Shown here in pieces: positions 1-12,457 of a stretch of DNA of 64,000 nucleotides. Made by a program: the position numbers and the translations under genes. The stretch is from Cocos nucifera. Taxonomy: Eukaryota > Streptophyta > Magnoliopsida > Arecales > Arecaceae. The stretch is taken from contig QRFJ01000301.1 of NCBI GenBank assembly GCA_006176705.1, forward strand, positions 310,001-374,000. Reading direction: 5' to 3'. How positions within the stretch are numbered: the stretch's first letter is position 1; each line of letters opens with the position of its first letter. Below the pieces are notes generated by a model. The model was not told the origin of the DNA, ran no database searches, and saw only the letters and a program-made list of their open reading frames with translations.

Positions 1-241
1 TTTTGGTTAAGAGGACAACCAAGCTATATGGCACACAATAATCTACACTCAATAAATCCTCTCTTTATCGAATCTAAATAGTCCTAAGGACTTCATCACA
101 ACATAGAAGTTCATTAAAGATATAGTTTTATGATGAAAAATGCTAGAATAAATATTTTATTTATTAATAAATTATTTATATATATAAAATAGTATAATCA
201 TCAATAGATTGATGATTGACTTTGGAACATATTTTTCAACA
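1..241 (-). repeat. 3' LTR of copia-1 (partial)
   Basis: The segment ends ...TTTTTCAACA, which on the minus strand reads TGTTGAAAAA, a normal LTR start. It is preceded on that strand by a purine-rich tract (taagtgagagt). It aligns with 7016-7311, the outer end of the other LTR. The rest of this LTR lies to the left of the window. Confidence 0.8.
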
Positions 242-255
242 ACTCTCACTTATCC

Positions 256-3200
256 TAAAGCCACTCGATATAGTATCTAATATCCATTTTCAACTTATGA
301 TTGTCGAGCTCCTTTACCGCCAAGGCTTTAGTAAGAGGATCGGCTAGGTTCTTCTTTCCATTGATCTACTGAAGATCGACATCATCTCGATCCATGATCT
401 TCTGGACTAGATGGTAGCGGCATAGTATATGCTTCATCTACTAGTGTGCTTCTAGTTCCTTCGCTTGAGCAATTGCTCTAGTACTATCACAGTAGAGCAA
501 GATCGAACCATCCAAAGAGGGTATTATATCGAGCTCGATGATGAACTTTCTTAGCCACATGGCTTTCTTCATAATATCTGATGTCGCGATGTATTTTGCC
601 TCACATATTGAGTCTACCATAGTGTGCTACTTGAAACTCTTCTAGCAGATGGCTCCATCATTCAGGATAAAGACATAACCCGACACACTATTGCTATCAT
701 CATGGTTAGATTGAAAGCTGGAGTCTAAAAATTTCATAAGTTTCAGATTTGACTCACCATAGATCAGCCACTGGTCCTTAGTATTTCTCAAATACTTAAG
801 AATGGTTTTCACCATCTTTTAATGGTTCTCCCTTGGATCAAATTGGTATCTACTTACACTCCTAGTAAGTATGCTACATTTGATCTCATACATGTCATGG
901 TGTACATGATAGATTCCATTATTGAAGCATATGAGATTCTACTCATATGCTCTCTCTCTCTTCAGGAGTTATCGGACAATCCTTTTTAGAGAAAGTAATT
1001 TCATGGTCTATCGAAAGATAGCCTTTCTTGAAATTCTCCATACTGAACCTCTTCAGTATAGTATCTATGTATGTGGATTGGAATAATCTAAGCATCCTCT
1101 TTGATCTATTTCTATAGATCTTCATCCCTAGAATATAAGATGCTTCACCCAAGTCCTTTATGAAGAACTGATAAGATAACTATACTTTTATTTCTTGCAG
1201 TGTGGGGACGTCATTTTTTATTAAGAGAATGTCATCTACGTACAGGATAAGAAATACAATTACCAAACTATTTGCTGACTTATAAATGTAGGGCTCTTCT
1301 CCATTCTTAACGAAGCCATACATTTTGATCACCTAATCAAAATGCATGTTCCAACTCTAAGATGCCTGCTTCAATCCATTAATGGATCTATGAAGCTTAC
1401 ATACCTTGGACTCATCTGTGGAAGTGAATCCTTTAGGTTGTATCATATATACCTCTTCAATCAGCTCTCCATTTAGGAAAGCTATCTTCACACCCATTTG
1501 CCAGATCTTATAGTCCAGATGGATAGCTATCGTAAGCATAATTCGAATGGATTTGAGCATTGCCATAGGAAAGAACATCTCATTATTATCAATACCATAA
1601 TATTGACGATATCCCTTGGCAACCAAACGAGCTTTATAGAACTTTACCTTCTGTCTGTGCCCCTCTTTCTTTTGAAGATTCACTTACATTCAATGGGTTT
1701 AACTCCTTCAAGTAGATCAACCAATGTCAATACATTATTGACCTTCATGAACTCCATCTCAAATTTCATGACCTCAGGCCATTTTTTGGAATCAGGTCTC
1801 TGTATTGCATCCATGTACGTGATTAGATCCTCATCATTCTCATTGAGTTTGATAAAATCACTATCTTGGACCTAAAAATTATAGTATCTATCCGACTGAT
1901 ACGGTACTCTATCGAATCGCCTTAATGGTGCAGTTATACTAGGCTCCGAGTTTGATCTAATCAACTTTGATTCAGGTTCAGCTAATGGTGTCGGTTCTTC
2001 TACCGATTGAACTTTCTTAAATTCAATCTTAGATGCAACAGTTCCTTCACTAAGAAATTTTTTTCTAAAAAAATTATCCTATTGCTGACGAACACCATTT
2101 ATTTTTCAGCATGATAGAAGTAATAATCCCTAGCTTTTTTAGGGTACCCTATAAATACATGCTTATCAAACCGATATCCAAGTTTATCCGTATGCAAATA
2201 TTTGACGTAGGTCGGACAACCCCAAACCTGAAGGTGAGAGAGTGTAGGCCGACACCCAGTTTATATCTTATATAGAGTTTTTGCAAAAGATTTACTTAGA
2301 ACATTGTTCAATATAAAATATATAGTCTCAATAGTATAACCCCAAAATGAAATAGGCAGACTAGCAAATTCCATCATGAATTGAACCATGTCCAATAAAG
2401 TTTGCTTCCTCATTTTCAATACACTATTATGCTGTGGTGTTCCTGAGGAGTCCACTATAAAAGAATCCCATTCTCCTAGATATGTCAAAAACTTATTAGA
2501 TAGATACTCATCTCCTCGATCTAATCGAAGAGTTTTAATATCTTTTTTAGTTTATTTTCTATTTTATTACAAAATCATTTAAATATTTCAAATGATTCAG
2601 ACTTATGTTTCATAAGATAGACATACCCATATCTAAATAGATTATCAGTAAATATAATAAAATAGTAATATCCACCTCTGATAATAGTGTTCATAGATTC
2701 ACATACATCACTATGTATGAGACTTAGAACTTCACTGGCTCTTTCATCCTTTCTAGTAAAAGATGATTTTGTCATCTTTTCTAAAAGACAAGATTCATAG
2801 GTAGGTAATGATTCACAATCATTAACATCAAGGATTCTCTCTTTGGCTAACCTATTTATCATGTTCTTGTTAATATGACCAAGCCTGCAATGCCAAAGGT
2901 AGGCATCTATGACATTATCTAATCTAGGATGTTTATTAGTTGTGTATATTATACTCATAGGTTGTGACAAAATATAAATACCATTTCTTTATTGTCCATG
3001 CATTATTGTAACATAATTTATAATGATATCACAATAATCTTTCTTATCGACAAATGATAACCAGCTGTGTCCAAAAGACCAACAAAAATTATATTCATCA
3101 AAAAAGAGGGACAGTAATGACAATCATCTAGAGAAATGATATTACAATTAAAAATAAATTGAACTATTTTTAAAGCTAGAATTGTAACAGATCTTCCATC

Positions 3201-3480
3201 TCCAACATTCAAGAATTGCTCATTATTCTTAAATTTTCTACTAACTTGAAGTCCTTGCAATGAATTATAAATATGCACTGAACTTTCGGTATCCAATACC
3301 TAGGTAGTAGTATCACCAATAGAGAGATTATAAAGTATTATCATATAATATCCTTGATAAGCAACACCTTGCTTTTTTCTCTTGTTCAGTCTATTAGAGT
3401 CACAGGAAGTAAGGTATTGAGGATAGTGCCCTGCTTCTTACAATAAAAGGTCTCTACCTAATTTGGGTTAGTTTTGAACT
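256..3480 (-). pseudogene. copia-1 pol relic: zinc knuckle, protease, integrase, RT, RNase H
   Basis: Read on the minus strand, the fragments appear in copia order. Near 3380-3440 is a decayed zinc knuckle (C-x-x-C replaced by KKQGHYPQY). At 3018-3296 is a protease relic (LDTESSVHIYNSLQG, with the usual DTGS altered). At 2575-2970 is the pre-integrase zinc finger (WHCRLGHI) and the start of the integrase core (HSDVC, FTDN). At 2261-2488 is the later integrase core (SGTPQHN). RT lies at 1200-1690, with the YVDD catalytic codons still present at about 1231-1242. RNase H follows at 256-1150 (YCDS, LADPLTKALAVKE), ending with a TAG stop at 256-258. Many stops and frameshifts separate these blocks, so nothing functional is encoded. 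Assignment to copia is secure; the lineage is not resolved. Confidence 0.85.
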
Positions 3481-4826
3481 TTTTATTTAGACTAGGCATA
3501 GAAGCCCCAGCACGAATTTCTTTGTGCTACTGAACAATGTTTAACTTTCGATATCAAAATTGGGTCCCATAAGTATGACATTGTCTAATAGTGCATGGAG
3601 CAACTTAGGTTTGGCCTTAACTGCACATAGGAGAACAAAAAACCTAATTAGTAAATGATTTATTAAGCCTTAAGATTTGGACTTTAATCAAAATATTTTT
3701 TTACTATTTTGTATAAATTGATAGCCTTTACCTCCAATTTGAGGAATTATCCTAATTTCTTAATGGGTACTAGAATCCACATAGACTACATATGGATCCA
3801 AGGAAAGCTCTAACTAACCCATGTGCATCTATGGGTAGGTTCTTAACCAATTATTTTTTTAAATAATTTTTAATATTAGATTTTGCCCCAAGTATCTTTT
3901 TAGTAGGTTAGGGCCTCCACTGAAAGTTCTAGTTAGGTCCAACCATTAACATGATTGAGTTCGGTGCATTAAACGAATGATGATCAGGCCCAAGAAAAGC
4001 TCTGCTAACCTGATCACCATTCAAAGAGTGTGATCTAATCATCATATGATGAATGATAATTCTAATATCTCGATGAACACCAGGCGTAAGGTGCCTCCAA
4101 TGTCCATCTTGACTATTGGTCTAGCTCAATTCCAATATCTCTCTAAGTAAGTCTATTCTTTAATCTAATCTTAGGTCTAACTCAATTAATGGATCTAATT
4201 CACTCTAATCCATTAATCTAAATTTTATAATTTATATTTTAGGATCTTCAATTCACAATCCTAGATCCTAAATAAAATAATTTTTAAATTTTAATTAAAT
4301 TTTGGGCTAAGGGTTGGGGTTCGACATTTTAAAAATAATTTTTATATTTATAAAATATTTTTACAACATGGTTATACCAACTAAGTTACACATTTAATTC
4401 ATAATCAATATATAAATAACAAATAACATAAATATGAATCTATTATAAATCTAATCTAAACATATTCATGACTATATACATCTATTTGAAATAATTTTAA
4501 TTTTAAACAATCATAAATCATCTTAGATCAAATCTAACATGTTTATGATCATAAAAATTAGATTGAAATACTTTTAATTAAATTATAAATTTTTTTAGAT
4601 CTAATCTAAAATTTTATGATTAGAATTTTAGATCAGCATATACTAGGATAATCTATCCACTGTAAAGAGTAAACCTTACAACAAGATAACCTTATAAGAT
4701 CAGTCCGTGTGATCTAAAATTTTTATTTTTAGATTAAATATTAAATTATAATTTAGATCTAATCTAAATAATAAATTTGAAACATGCAAAAAATTATATC
4801 AAAAAGATCTAGGCTCTGATACCAGT
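3481..4826 (-). other. copia-1 non-coding leader and missing gag region
   Basis: This AT-rich stretch lies between the zinc-knuckle relic and the primer binding site. I see no recognisable gag core here, whereas related elements in this window encode gag after a long untranslated leader. Either gag was deleted or it has decayed beyond reading. Confidence 0.5.
4812..4824 (-). promoter_or_regulatory. copia-1 primer binding site
   Basis: The minus strand reads TGGTATCAGAGCC, the complement of the 3' end of plant initiator tRNA-Met and the standard copia primer site. It lies 2 nt from the LTR edge. It fixes the element's strand and the LTR boundary. Confidence 0.9.
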
Positions 4827-7311
4827 TGAGGAAAAAACCTAGGATTTCTAGCATGTATTTTGAAACTTTTTTCAAAATAAGAACAGCAGAAGCTACATAT
4901 TAATCTAATTAATCTATGAAATATACAAATAAATCCTAGATCTAGGATCTAATGATATGATTAAAGTATGTATATAAATCTAAAAATTAAATAAAATATA
5001 AAATAATGATGTTGATCATATCAACATCCAACAAGAAAAACTAGATCTAATATAGTCTGCAATTGAGATCAAATCTCATTATCTTTTTTTACAGATTTGG
5101 ATATCCACTTTCTGATCTGAGGCTGAGGATGTTGCTTTGACTTGCATAGGCATCCGGCCTCTATGAGAAGTCCATACGAAGCCTTGAAAATGATCTGAAA
5201 TCCAGTAACCTAGAAATCAGCATAGTATGCTAGCATTGCACTGATCCTTCGTCGATGGTTGATGTCGAATCTCCTTCTTCAGTTGACTCAAACTCTTCAA
5301 GGATCAAAGAAGAAAAAGGGAGGATCTGAAAGAAGCCTTCTTCCCATGTTCTTCTCTCAAAAGTTTGTAGGAGAAAATCTGAAATAAAAACCCTAGAGAA
5401 GACCCTTCTTCTCTAGGCCCTTTACTTTCACCTAGGCACAACAATTTGTGCCTATACAAAATCTCACACCTTCAACTCTGATATTCCCAAGGTCTCCACA
5501 CCCAATCTCTCTCTCTCTTAGATCTAAAACCTCTCAAAATTTTATGGTTTAACTTTCTCTAAATAGAGAGTTAGAGAAGAGTCCCTGTCTAGGTCAAATA
5601 CCAAGTAGAGAGTGCAAATAGAACAAGGATAGGGGCGTCCAATTCTTGAGCACCTCCTTAATTTTTTTTGGTATCAATTTTAGATATTTGATACATAATT
5701 AAATCTTCTTCCTCTCATAAAAATTTTAGAAAAAAATAGATTTATTAGTACCATAATGGATAAGAGTTTTGGATTTGTCCAAACTCTACCAAATAGGGTC
5801 TAGATTATCACTACTTCTTAGTATTAATCAAATCCAAAACCACAAACCATATAAGAGGGATATGGTGGCAAGGATAGGCATGGAACCTTTCTAAAAATTA
5901 GATTTTTCATGAAAAATTCATGAAAAAGGTATGGAGAAAGGGAAGGTGGCACAAGGAAGGAGTCATAGTCCAACTAGAACTACATGCTTTGACTAGTCAA
6001 ACTAATTCTTTAGCCCAATTAAAATAGATCTTGATGCAACCTAATTAATGGTATTCCTAACCCAATTAAAAATTAAATTAAATTAAATTTTAATTTAATT
6101 TTTTAATCAATTTAAAAATTAGGTGCACTCAAGTCCTAGTTCAAATGGAAATTATTCTCCCTTACAATTAGCTTATTCAATAAACTAATTGGACTTGATC
6201 TAATTAAGTCCAAACTAAATCTAATAAAATATTATTTAATTAGACTTGATCTTAGCATAATTTTTCAATCAAATTGAGTCGGTTAGCAATCTAATTGCTA
6301 ATCGATCCTCCTACAATACTTGCACTTGGTCAAACATCAATCATATTAAATGTTTAAACCTAAAATGATTCTTAATCATTGATCAACCTTCCGATTAGAT
6401 CAAGACCTCTAATGTGGATGATCCTATAGATTCTAATCTAAGTCAGTAGCACAAAAATAAATTTCTATACCAATCAAATTTATCATTTAGCAATGGTACT
6501 CGATGGCCGGATAGGTCAAATGTATAAAGCAACATTCTAAGAAGCCATGTAGATATGATTTTCATATAATTTATTCTCTTGACCATAAATGCTCATAAAA
6601 TAACTCAGGATTTAACTGTCAACTTTGAATAAGTCATTCATATTGTATTTTAAAATATCAAATCCATCTCATGGATTATCCTAGTCAAGGTTTTGCTAAA
6701 TTAAAATACAGCGATGCATGGTCTCCAAACTTTTGGAGTAGTCAATTCCATCTTGATCACTCACTGACTTTACAAGTACTTGACTGTGCCTAAAAATCTT
6801 TCATCATTGAATTATAAATTTAGATAGACCGGCATCAAAGCATAGTGAGTTGCTTGCAAGTCATCATGATGATCTCAGGTCTAAGAGATACTTATACTCA
6901 TATCCCATCGAAGCAATTTTTTTATAGCAGAATGTTCTAAAGTTAGTCACGTTCAGTAATGATGTACCCTTATATCTTACTTGTATAACATACCAGTGTC
7001 TCTACACTTCTTAGTTAAGAGGACAATCAATCTATATGGTACACAATGACCTATACTCGATAAATATTATCATCCTAATTAATAACGTATCATTTGATTG
7101 CAAATAGTTTTAAGGACTAATTGATAAATCCTCTATTTATCAAATCTAAATAGTCCTAAGAACTTCATCATAATGTAAGAGTTCACTAGAAGATGTAGAT
7201 TTATGATGAAAAATATTAGAATAAATACTTTATTTATTAATAAATATTTATATTTATAAAATAGTACAACCATCAATAGGTTGATGATTGACTTTAAGAC
7301 ATATTTTCTAA
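4827..7311 (-). repeat. 5' LTR of copia-1 (about 2.5 kb)
   Basis: It begins (plus-strand view) TGAGGAAAAAACC directly after the primer site. It ends near ...TTTTCTAATA, where the other LTR has ...CAACA, so the terminal dinucleotide is mutated. No coding region is visible. A shortened relative of the first 340 bp occurs at 19066-19392. Confidence 0.75.
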
Positions 7312-7329
7312 TAAAAGGACACAACCCTC

Positions 7330-8710
7330 CATTAAAGTCTGGATGACCTTCCAGTCGTCCAAGGAGCCTTGGTCTGAACCAAAATTATCATCGCCAGATC
7401 CTCTAACATTCTTTCAAACCCTCTTAGCAGTGGCCCTCTTCTTTCTCTTCTCCACAATCATTTCCTAATCAGGGGGTGCGAAGGCAGTAGCTTCATTTGG
7501 TGAGGTTGAGCTCGGGACCATTATAGCAACCTCTAGAGTGGGAGCAGCAAAGCTCGGGTCTGCAATCTTTGCCCACTTTGATGATTCCCCTAAGGAACCA
7601 CTCTTTCTTTTTTGGGCCTTCATCCCCTTGGTTAGTTGATTTAATTCATCAGGAGTCATCTCTACAGCAGCAAACCAAGGTCAGAAAGAAGATGAAAGGA
7701 TAAAAAAATAAAGATTCTAATGTATACCTTCCGGGTTGAGTGGGCTTAGGCCAAAGTTGAATAAGGTTTGATTATCTACAAGTTTAGATAATGAGGAAGC
7801 TTTGTAATTTCTTAAGACACTAGTGGAGTCAAGATCCTTTCTCTCCAGTTTAGAAGCTCGATGGAATGAATCTCTCAACTGATCCCAAGGAGAAAACCCT
7901 AACTTTATAGAAGGACAAGAAACAAATAAGAATTTCCTCTTTTAGTTGTGAATGGAAGAAGGGGCATCCTTAAGCAACCTCTTTTTGCCGAACTGGAGGG
8001 ATAAGTACCACTAGTCCTTGGTAGAAGGGTGATGCTTAAAAGTAAAATAGTTATGGAATAAGAAAATGATGGGGTGGACCTTGGTCGAGATGCAAAGAGC
8101 AAAAAACCATATGATGAATCTAAAAGAATTCAGGACTATGGAGGCAAAGAAAATATTTAGAAAATGGAAAAGGGCTACAATGAATGGAGGTATTGGAAGT
8201 TGTAGTCCGACATGAAGAGCTTTGGAGAATAAACAGAAGTGACCTAAGGTAGGAGCACAAGCTCAGCCGGTAGAATTAGGAAGCTCCAGCTCATACTCCG
8301 AAGGAATCCCGTATTGAATTCTAAGTATGGAAAGATCTTCAAGGGAAAGGGAGCAGGGGATAGTTCCAAGAACAAAGATTGGATGAGATACTTTTATGAG
8401 TTTGGCTATCTCCCTAGGACCAGGATTTGAGGAGTTTGGATCATACAAGCTCTTAGAACTAGAGGACCAGGATACTTCAGAGGATATTTTCAGATCAAAC
8501 TAAATCAAGAAAACTTTCTAAAATTAGAAGAAATGGGTGGCAAGATTTTTGAAAAATCCAAGGAAGAACCACAAATTTTTTTCAAGAAACTAAAAGATCA
8601 AAAAATAAAAGAAAAGTAGGAAAATGCAGAAAGAAGGTTATGAGACTAACCTAAATCGATCGAAGATTTTGGAGGACGGTCGGAGGAATGGAAGGTGAAT
8701 GGAGGGGACA
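7330..8710 (-). pseudogene. Antisense extra ORF of a Tat-type gypsy element (Transposase_28/PF04195-like)
   Basis: Several minus-strand stretches read like the 'putative gypsy type transposon' (PF04195-like) protein often found antisense between pol and the 3' LTR in Tat-lineage elements. One is an early block with LRIQYGIPSEYELELP (8263-8448). Another is a middle block with HHPSTKDWWYLSLQFGKK (about 7960-8060). A later block has FRFGLSP-like LFNFGLSPLNPE (about 7730-7770). A downstream segment at 7465-7659 is basic and serine-rich (KGMKAQKRKSGS). A possible start lies at 8710, followed by intron-like sequence with a GTTAGT donor. Stops and frame changes break it. Family assignment is by motif memory, not by a search. 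Its function is not known. Confidence 0.6.
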
Positions 8711-8819
8711 TCAAAGGTCGGAGAGATCATAGACAAAAGAAAACCAGACGCTCAAGCTTGAAGAAGATGGAGGACGAAGGAGAAAGAAAATAAGCTAGGA
8801 TGGAAGAAGAAGGAAGGAC

Positions 8820-8831
8820 CGTTTAAATAGC
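8820..8831 (-). promoter_or_regulatory. TATA-like box for the antisense ORF
   Basis: The minus strand reads CTATTTAAACGG about 110 bp upstream of the first candidate start of the antisense ORF at 8710, a plausible core-promoter position. This is inference from position and sequence only. Confidence 0.35.
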
Positions 8832-9146
8832 CAGATGGACTCCTAGGTAGTTATAATTGTAGATCTTCTCCACCCAGACTTCGTCCACCATGTGTCCCTC
8901 TTGTCATGATTGCAATTGGCAATTGACAGAGTTTTTATTGTGCCATACATGGAGCTCCATATTGGAGGGAAGAATTTTAAAAATAGAAGTCTTTTCGAGT
9001 TATTCAGCATTAAGAAAACTTCGGCGTCAGTTCAGACATACCAAAACTTTTCACCTTCTAAGAGTGAGAAGCCTAAAAAGGACTTCAACAGTCATAGTTT
9101 TGTATTCCTCTCATTTGAACTTTGAACTCAGGAGTAGGAGGACAAG
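8832..9146 (+). other. Tat element 3' region with polypurine tract
   Basis: Non-coding sequence between the antisense ORF and the LTR. The last bases (9131-9146, ggagtaggaggacaag) are purine-rich and directly precede the LTR's TG, as expected of a polypurine tract on the plus strand. The small open frames here have no recognisable features. Confidence 0.55.
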
Positions 9147-10528
9147 TGTTGGGAGTAAAATAACTCCCGTTGAAGTTTGATGGATTGCCCAACCTTGATA
9201 TGGTACTACTTAGTAGTAGCATTTGGATCTGAGCTTTAGTTAAACTACTTCCTTATTCTAGTTGAATTCTGAAAGGACGACCCTTAGCTCATGTATGCCA
9301 GACGATTGATTCAACAACAATCATTAGCTCTCTTCCAATGACTATAGAACTTATCAAAGGTATAATGAACCTCGGCCAGACGAATTTGAATAGTGAAAAG
9401 AGTTGCCGTTCAATTGATTCTGATCTCTAACTCAAGATAGATAGCAGAACTCCAAGTATTGAATCCTAGCACAGCTCGACCTTGAAGGTGATCGAATTCG
9501 TTCACTACAGATAGCATATCTCACCAATCTCACATCAGGGACCCTGGCCAGCTAGATTCCTCTCTAGTCGAATCATACTCTACTTTATGAATAATAGACT
9601 ATAGCACTCCTACACCAAAGATCTCGATCGGACAAACTCGAGTCAGCAAAAGGACTTCATCATCAATGTAAGTATGAACCTGCCCTAAAGGACATGACCA
9701 TGGTCTTAATCAAAGAATCCACCATCCCTTCTAATCTTCACTCCTCCAGACTAGTATTGATGTCCACCTTCGATCAATTCTAAAGGTGGCTGAACTTCTA
9801 AGAGCAGTTAGAACAGCATCCACAAGAAGCCATGTCTTAGAGCTCCCCCATCTCAGCTTCCAGTCGATCTTGGATCTCTGCTATGCTGGCTGAACTCCTT
9901 CAAGAAAGCTCGACCATGGTCCTTGTTGAAGAGCCTACCGACCCTCTCCAGCCTCCGATCCGAATGTCCACATCTACTCTCGACCAACCTTGAAGGCATC
10001 CGAGCTCCTAAAAGCCATCGAAAGAAGTGCTAGTAGAATCCAATCATAAATCCATCATTTGCTACTTAGAAGTCGACCTTTCAATTCAGTCAACCCAACT
10101 TCAAGTTCTTCATCCTAACATGTTTACTACATGACTAGACTCAAAGGGCTCTGACCCCCTATCTAAACTCCAACAAATAAAATCCAACCACCTACAAGTC
10201 ATAACAAACGATAGCCCACTCTCCATAACAAACTCTTAGTGATCCGAACGGCCTACTAACATTTTGTTATGGCTGTCACTATCATTTTGTTAGGAGCTCC
10301 ACCTATAAAAGAGATTTTTTAGATACGTCTTCCTCTCTAAACTCTCCTCTATGCTTTAATTCTCTTGAGTATTCCATTTTTTGTTAATTAGAAAACTAAC
10401 TTGACCATCAGAGTATTCTACCGAAGCCATCCACCTTCGATCTGGACTTCATTTTATAGGTCTTGTCGGCAAGATCGTCTCCACCAACTCCAATGAACTC
10501 TAGCATCTGACCATTTTCTGCACCAACA
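9147..10528 (+). repeat. LTR of the Tat-type gypsy element
   Basis: It starts TGTTGGGAGTAAAATAACTCCC and ends TTCTGCACCAACA, with TG...CA ends and length about 1.38 kb. A polypurine tract lies on its left. A weak primer-site-like GTTGGC lies on its right (10529-10534; Tat elements typically have TTGGCGCC there). Its interior is non-coding. Confidence 0.75.
10303..10310 (+). promoter_or_regulatory. TATA box in the Tat LTR
   Basis: CTATAAAA lies about 220 bp before the LTR's right end, a typical place for the U3/R core promoter of an LTR retrotransposon. It agrees with plus-strand transcription. Confidence 0.6.
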
Positions 10529-10569
10529 GTTGGCAAATATAGTTATGGTAAAAAAAAAGCTTCTCCAAA

Positions 10570-11385
10570 ATATAGCTTTCCACTATCGAGAATCGATCAA
10601 CTACTCGACACTACATCGGGCCATCAATTTTTTAGCTTTATTGATGACTTTTTAGATTATAACCAAATTCGGATGGCTCCGAAAGATGAAGACAAAACTG
10701 CCTTTATCACCAAAAAAGACTTATATTGCTATAAAGTTATGCCATTCGATCTAAAAAATGCTGGGGCTACTTATCAATGATTGATCAATAAAATCTTCAA
10801 AGTCTAATTGGCTATAATATGGAGCTATATGTCGATGACATATTGGTAAAAAGCAACTAAGCCTCTCGACACATCACAGACTTGGAAAAAGCTTTCAATG
10901 CATTAAGGCAACATCGAATGAAACTTAATCCGACTAAGTACATCTTCGAAGTAACCTCAGCAAGTTTTTTGGTTTTATGGTGACAAAATAAGGAATTGGG
11001 ACCAAATTAGAGAAGATAAAAGCAATTCTTGACATGAAGCCATTGGCTACCAAGCATGATATTCAAACATTGATGGACGAATTGCATCTCTTAGTTGATT
11101 TATTTCAAAGTCATCCGAACGATGTCTCCCATTCTTCAAATCCTCAAGCATATAAAAAATTTTGCTTGGTTAGATGAATGTCAACAGTCTTTCGAGGATT
11201 TGAAGATCTCAATTCTACACCCCTGCTGACAAAATCGATTATTGGAGAAACCCTACTTTGATATCTGGCAACTCCCTTAGAAGTTGTAAGTTCGATATTA
11301 ATCCAAGAAGAGAATGGACTACAAAGACTCATCTACAAGCAAAGTACTCCATGGATCCGAGATAAGATATTCAAAGTTAGAGAAG
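10570..11385 (+). pseudogene. Tat-type gypsy reverse transcriptase relic, first part
   Basis: The plus strand carries gypsy RT motifs: FSFIDDFLDYNQIRMAP, DKTAFITKKDLYCYKVMPF, LKNAGATYQ and, after a frameshift, LYVDDILVKS (about 10828-10857). The C-terminal connection region follows but is full of stops. Gag and protease are absent, since the RT begins only about 50 bp after the LTR. The frame is cut at 11385 by the CACTA insertion and resumes at 30505. The reading runs SKLEK, then the duplicated aag, then MVYALIITTRRL. Confidence 0.85.
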
Positions 11386-11830
11386 CACTACAAGAAATTA
11401 GACTATTATCGATGGCTCACTACCAATGCTAATATGTATTTTGCCATTGCTGATACTATTAGCGATGGCACCCCATCGTTAATTGATGGTCGAAAAAATT
11501 TTAATTGCTAATTCTAGCTATTAGCGATGGATTCCTCAGCCATTGCTAATACTACATATTAGTGACGGCATTAACGATAGCCATCTTCCATCGCTATTTA
11601 TTTTTTAATTTTTTAATAAAATATTAAAAAAATTAGAAACTATTACTGATAACTTTTTGTCACTAATGTCATCTCTAATAACTATTAGCGAAGGCTTAAG
11701 CTGTCACTAATTTCGTCGATACTACTTAAGTTCATCTTTTTTTAAAAAAATGTTATTAGCAATGGCTAAATCTATCACTAATGTTGTTGATAATACTTAT
11801 TTTCATTTTCTTAAAAAGATATAATAATTT
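11386..11830. repeat. Outer CACTA left terminus and subterminal repeats
   Basis: After the CACTACAAGAAA end, units like TATTAGCGATGG and its complement (CCATCGCTAATA) recur in both orientations about every 20-60 bp. Such subterminal repeats are the usual transposase-binding zone of CACTA elements. Confidence 0.85.
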
Positions 11831-11999
11831 TTTTTAAAATCTATTTTAATTAATCATAATCAATTTATAACTAAAATCCAAAGATAACATAAAATTATAA
11901 ATAAAAAATTAATTATATTATATTAAAAATATAAATTTTATAATTTTATAAGTAGTATCAAAAAATATAATACATCAAAATAAAAAAAAATCAAGTCAG
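11831..11999. other. AT-rich 3' flank of the outer CACTA gene
   Basis: AT-rich non-coding sequence. It is matched in reverse complement by 23460-23620, downstream of the last exon in the inner copy, and so is a 3' region shared by both CACTA copies. Confidence 0.5.
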
Positions 12000-12457
12000 A
12001 TCCTCCTCATCTCTTGACCTCCTCCTGATCCTTCAGCAGCTGATGGATGAGAGCCGGATATCCTAATATCCTAAAATAAAAAAAATAAAATATTATTAAT
12101 AAATTTTGATAGATGTATTTTTTGATATGCTTCTTCAATTTTTGAACAAATTATTCCTACATATTCCATTCAATAATACAGAGCTATAGATACCCCCAAC
12201 CTATCAATTGGATGATTAGATAAAATTTTTAACCTCTACATCCTCTTTCCCAACTCAAGTTTGAATATGTGAAGCATCTAAATATAAAAATTTAAAATAA
12301 GTAAAAGAGTTTATTAATAAAATTACCTGATATGATGGTTGAAATAACTAGCACAACTGGTCGTACAGCTCCAGATCCTGAAGAATCTCTATAATTGCAT
12401 CACGGATGGCATTCTAAAAGCTCAGAGATCACTGGCTTAGAAGCCTCTGCATGACCT
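12000..12457 (-). pseudogene. Outer CACTA PF03004-like gene, last exons (3' part)
   Basis: The minus strand holds the tail of exon 6 (about 12339-12457) and the short last exon (about 12000-12065). The same exons lie on the plus strand at 22960-23100 and 23364-23443 in the inner copy. The rest of exon 6 is on the far side of the inner CACTA, at 24189-24360. About 40 nt of the exon, judged from the inner copy, appear on neither side of the insertion. The protein is broken by stops. Confidence 0.65.

Larger units (their letters stand above)
1..7311 (-). mobile_element. Ty1/copia retrotransposon (copia-1), degenerate, cut by the window's left edge
   Basis: Minus-strand copia element. It consists of the tail of its 3' LTR (1-241), a broken pol region (256 to about 3480), a non-coding leader, a primer binding site (4812-4824) and a complete 5' LTR (4827-7311). 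The two LTR copies match over about 240 bp, including the motif near 190-235 and 7265-7311. The right LTR has about 60 extra bp near 7065-7130 that partly duplicate adjacent sequence. Pol domain order (protease, integrase, RT, RNase H) is the copia order. The target-site duplication cannot be tested because the left end is outside the window. Confidence 0.85.

Noticed and set aside
8890..9180. Plus-strand open frame of 96 codons before the Tat LTR
   Set aside because: It runs into the LTR start and overlaps the polypurine tract; no domain or coding signature.
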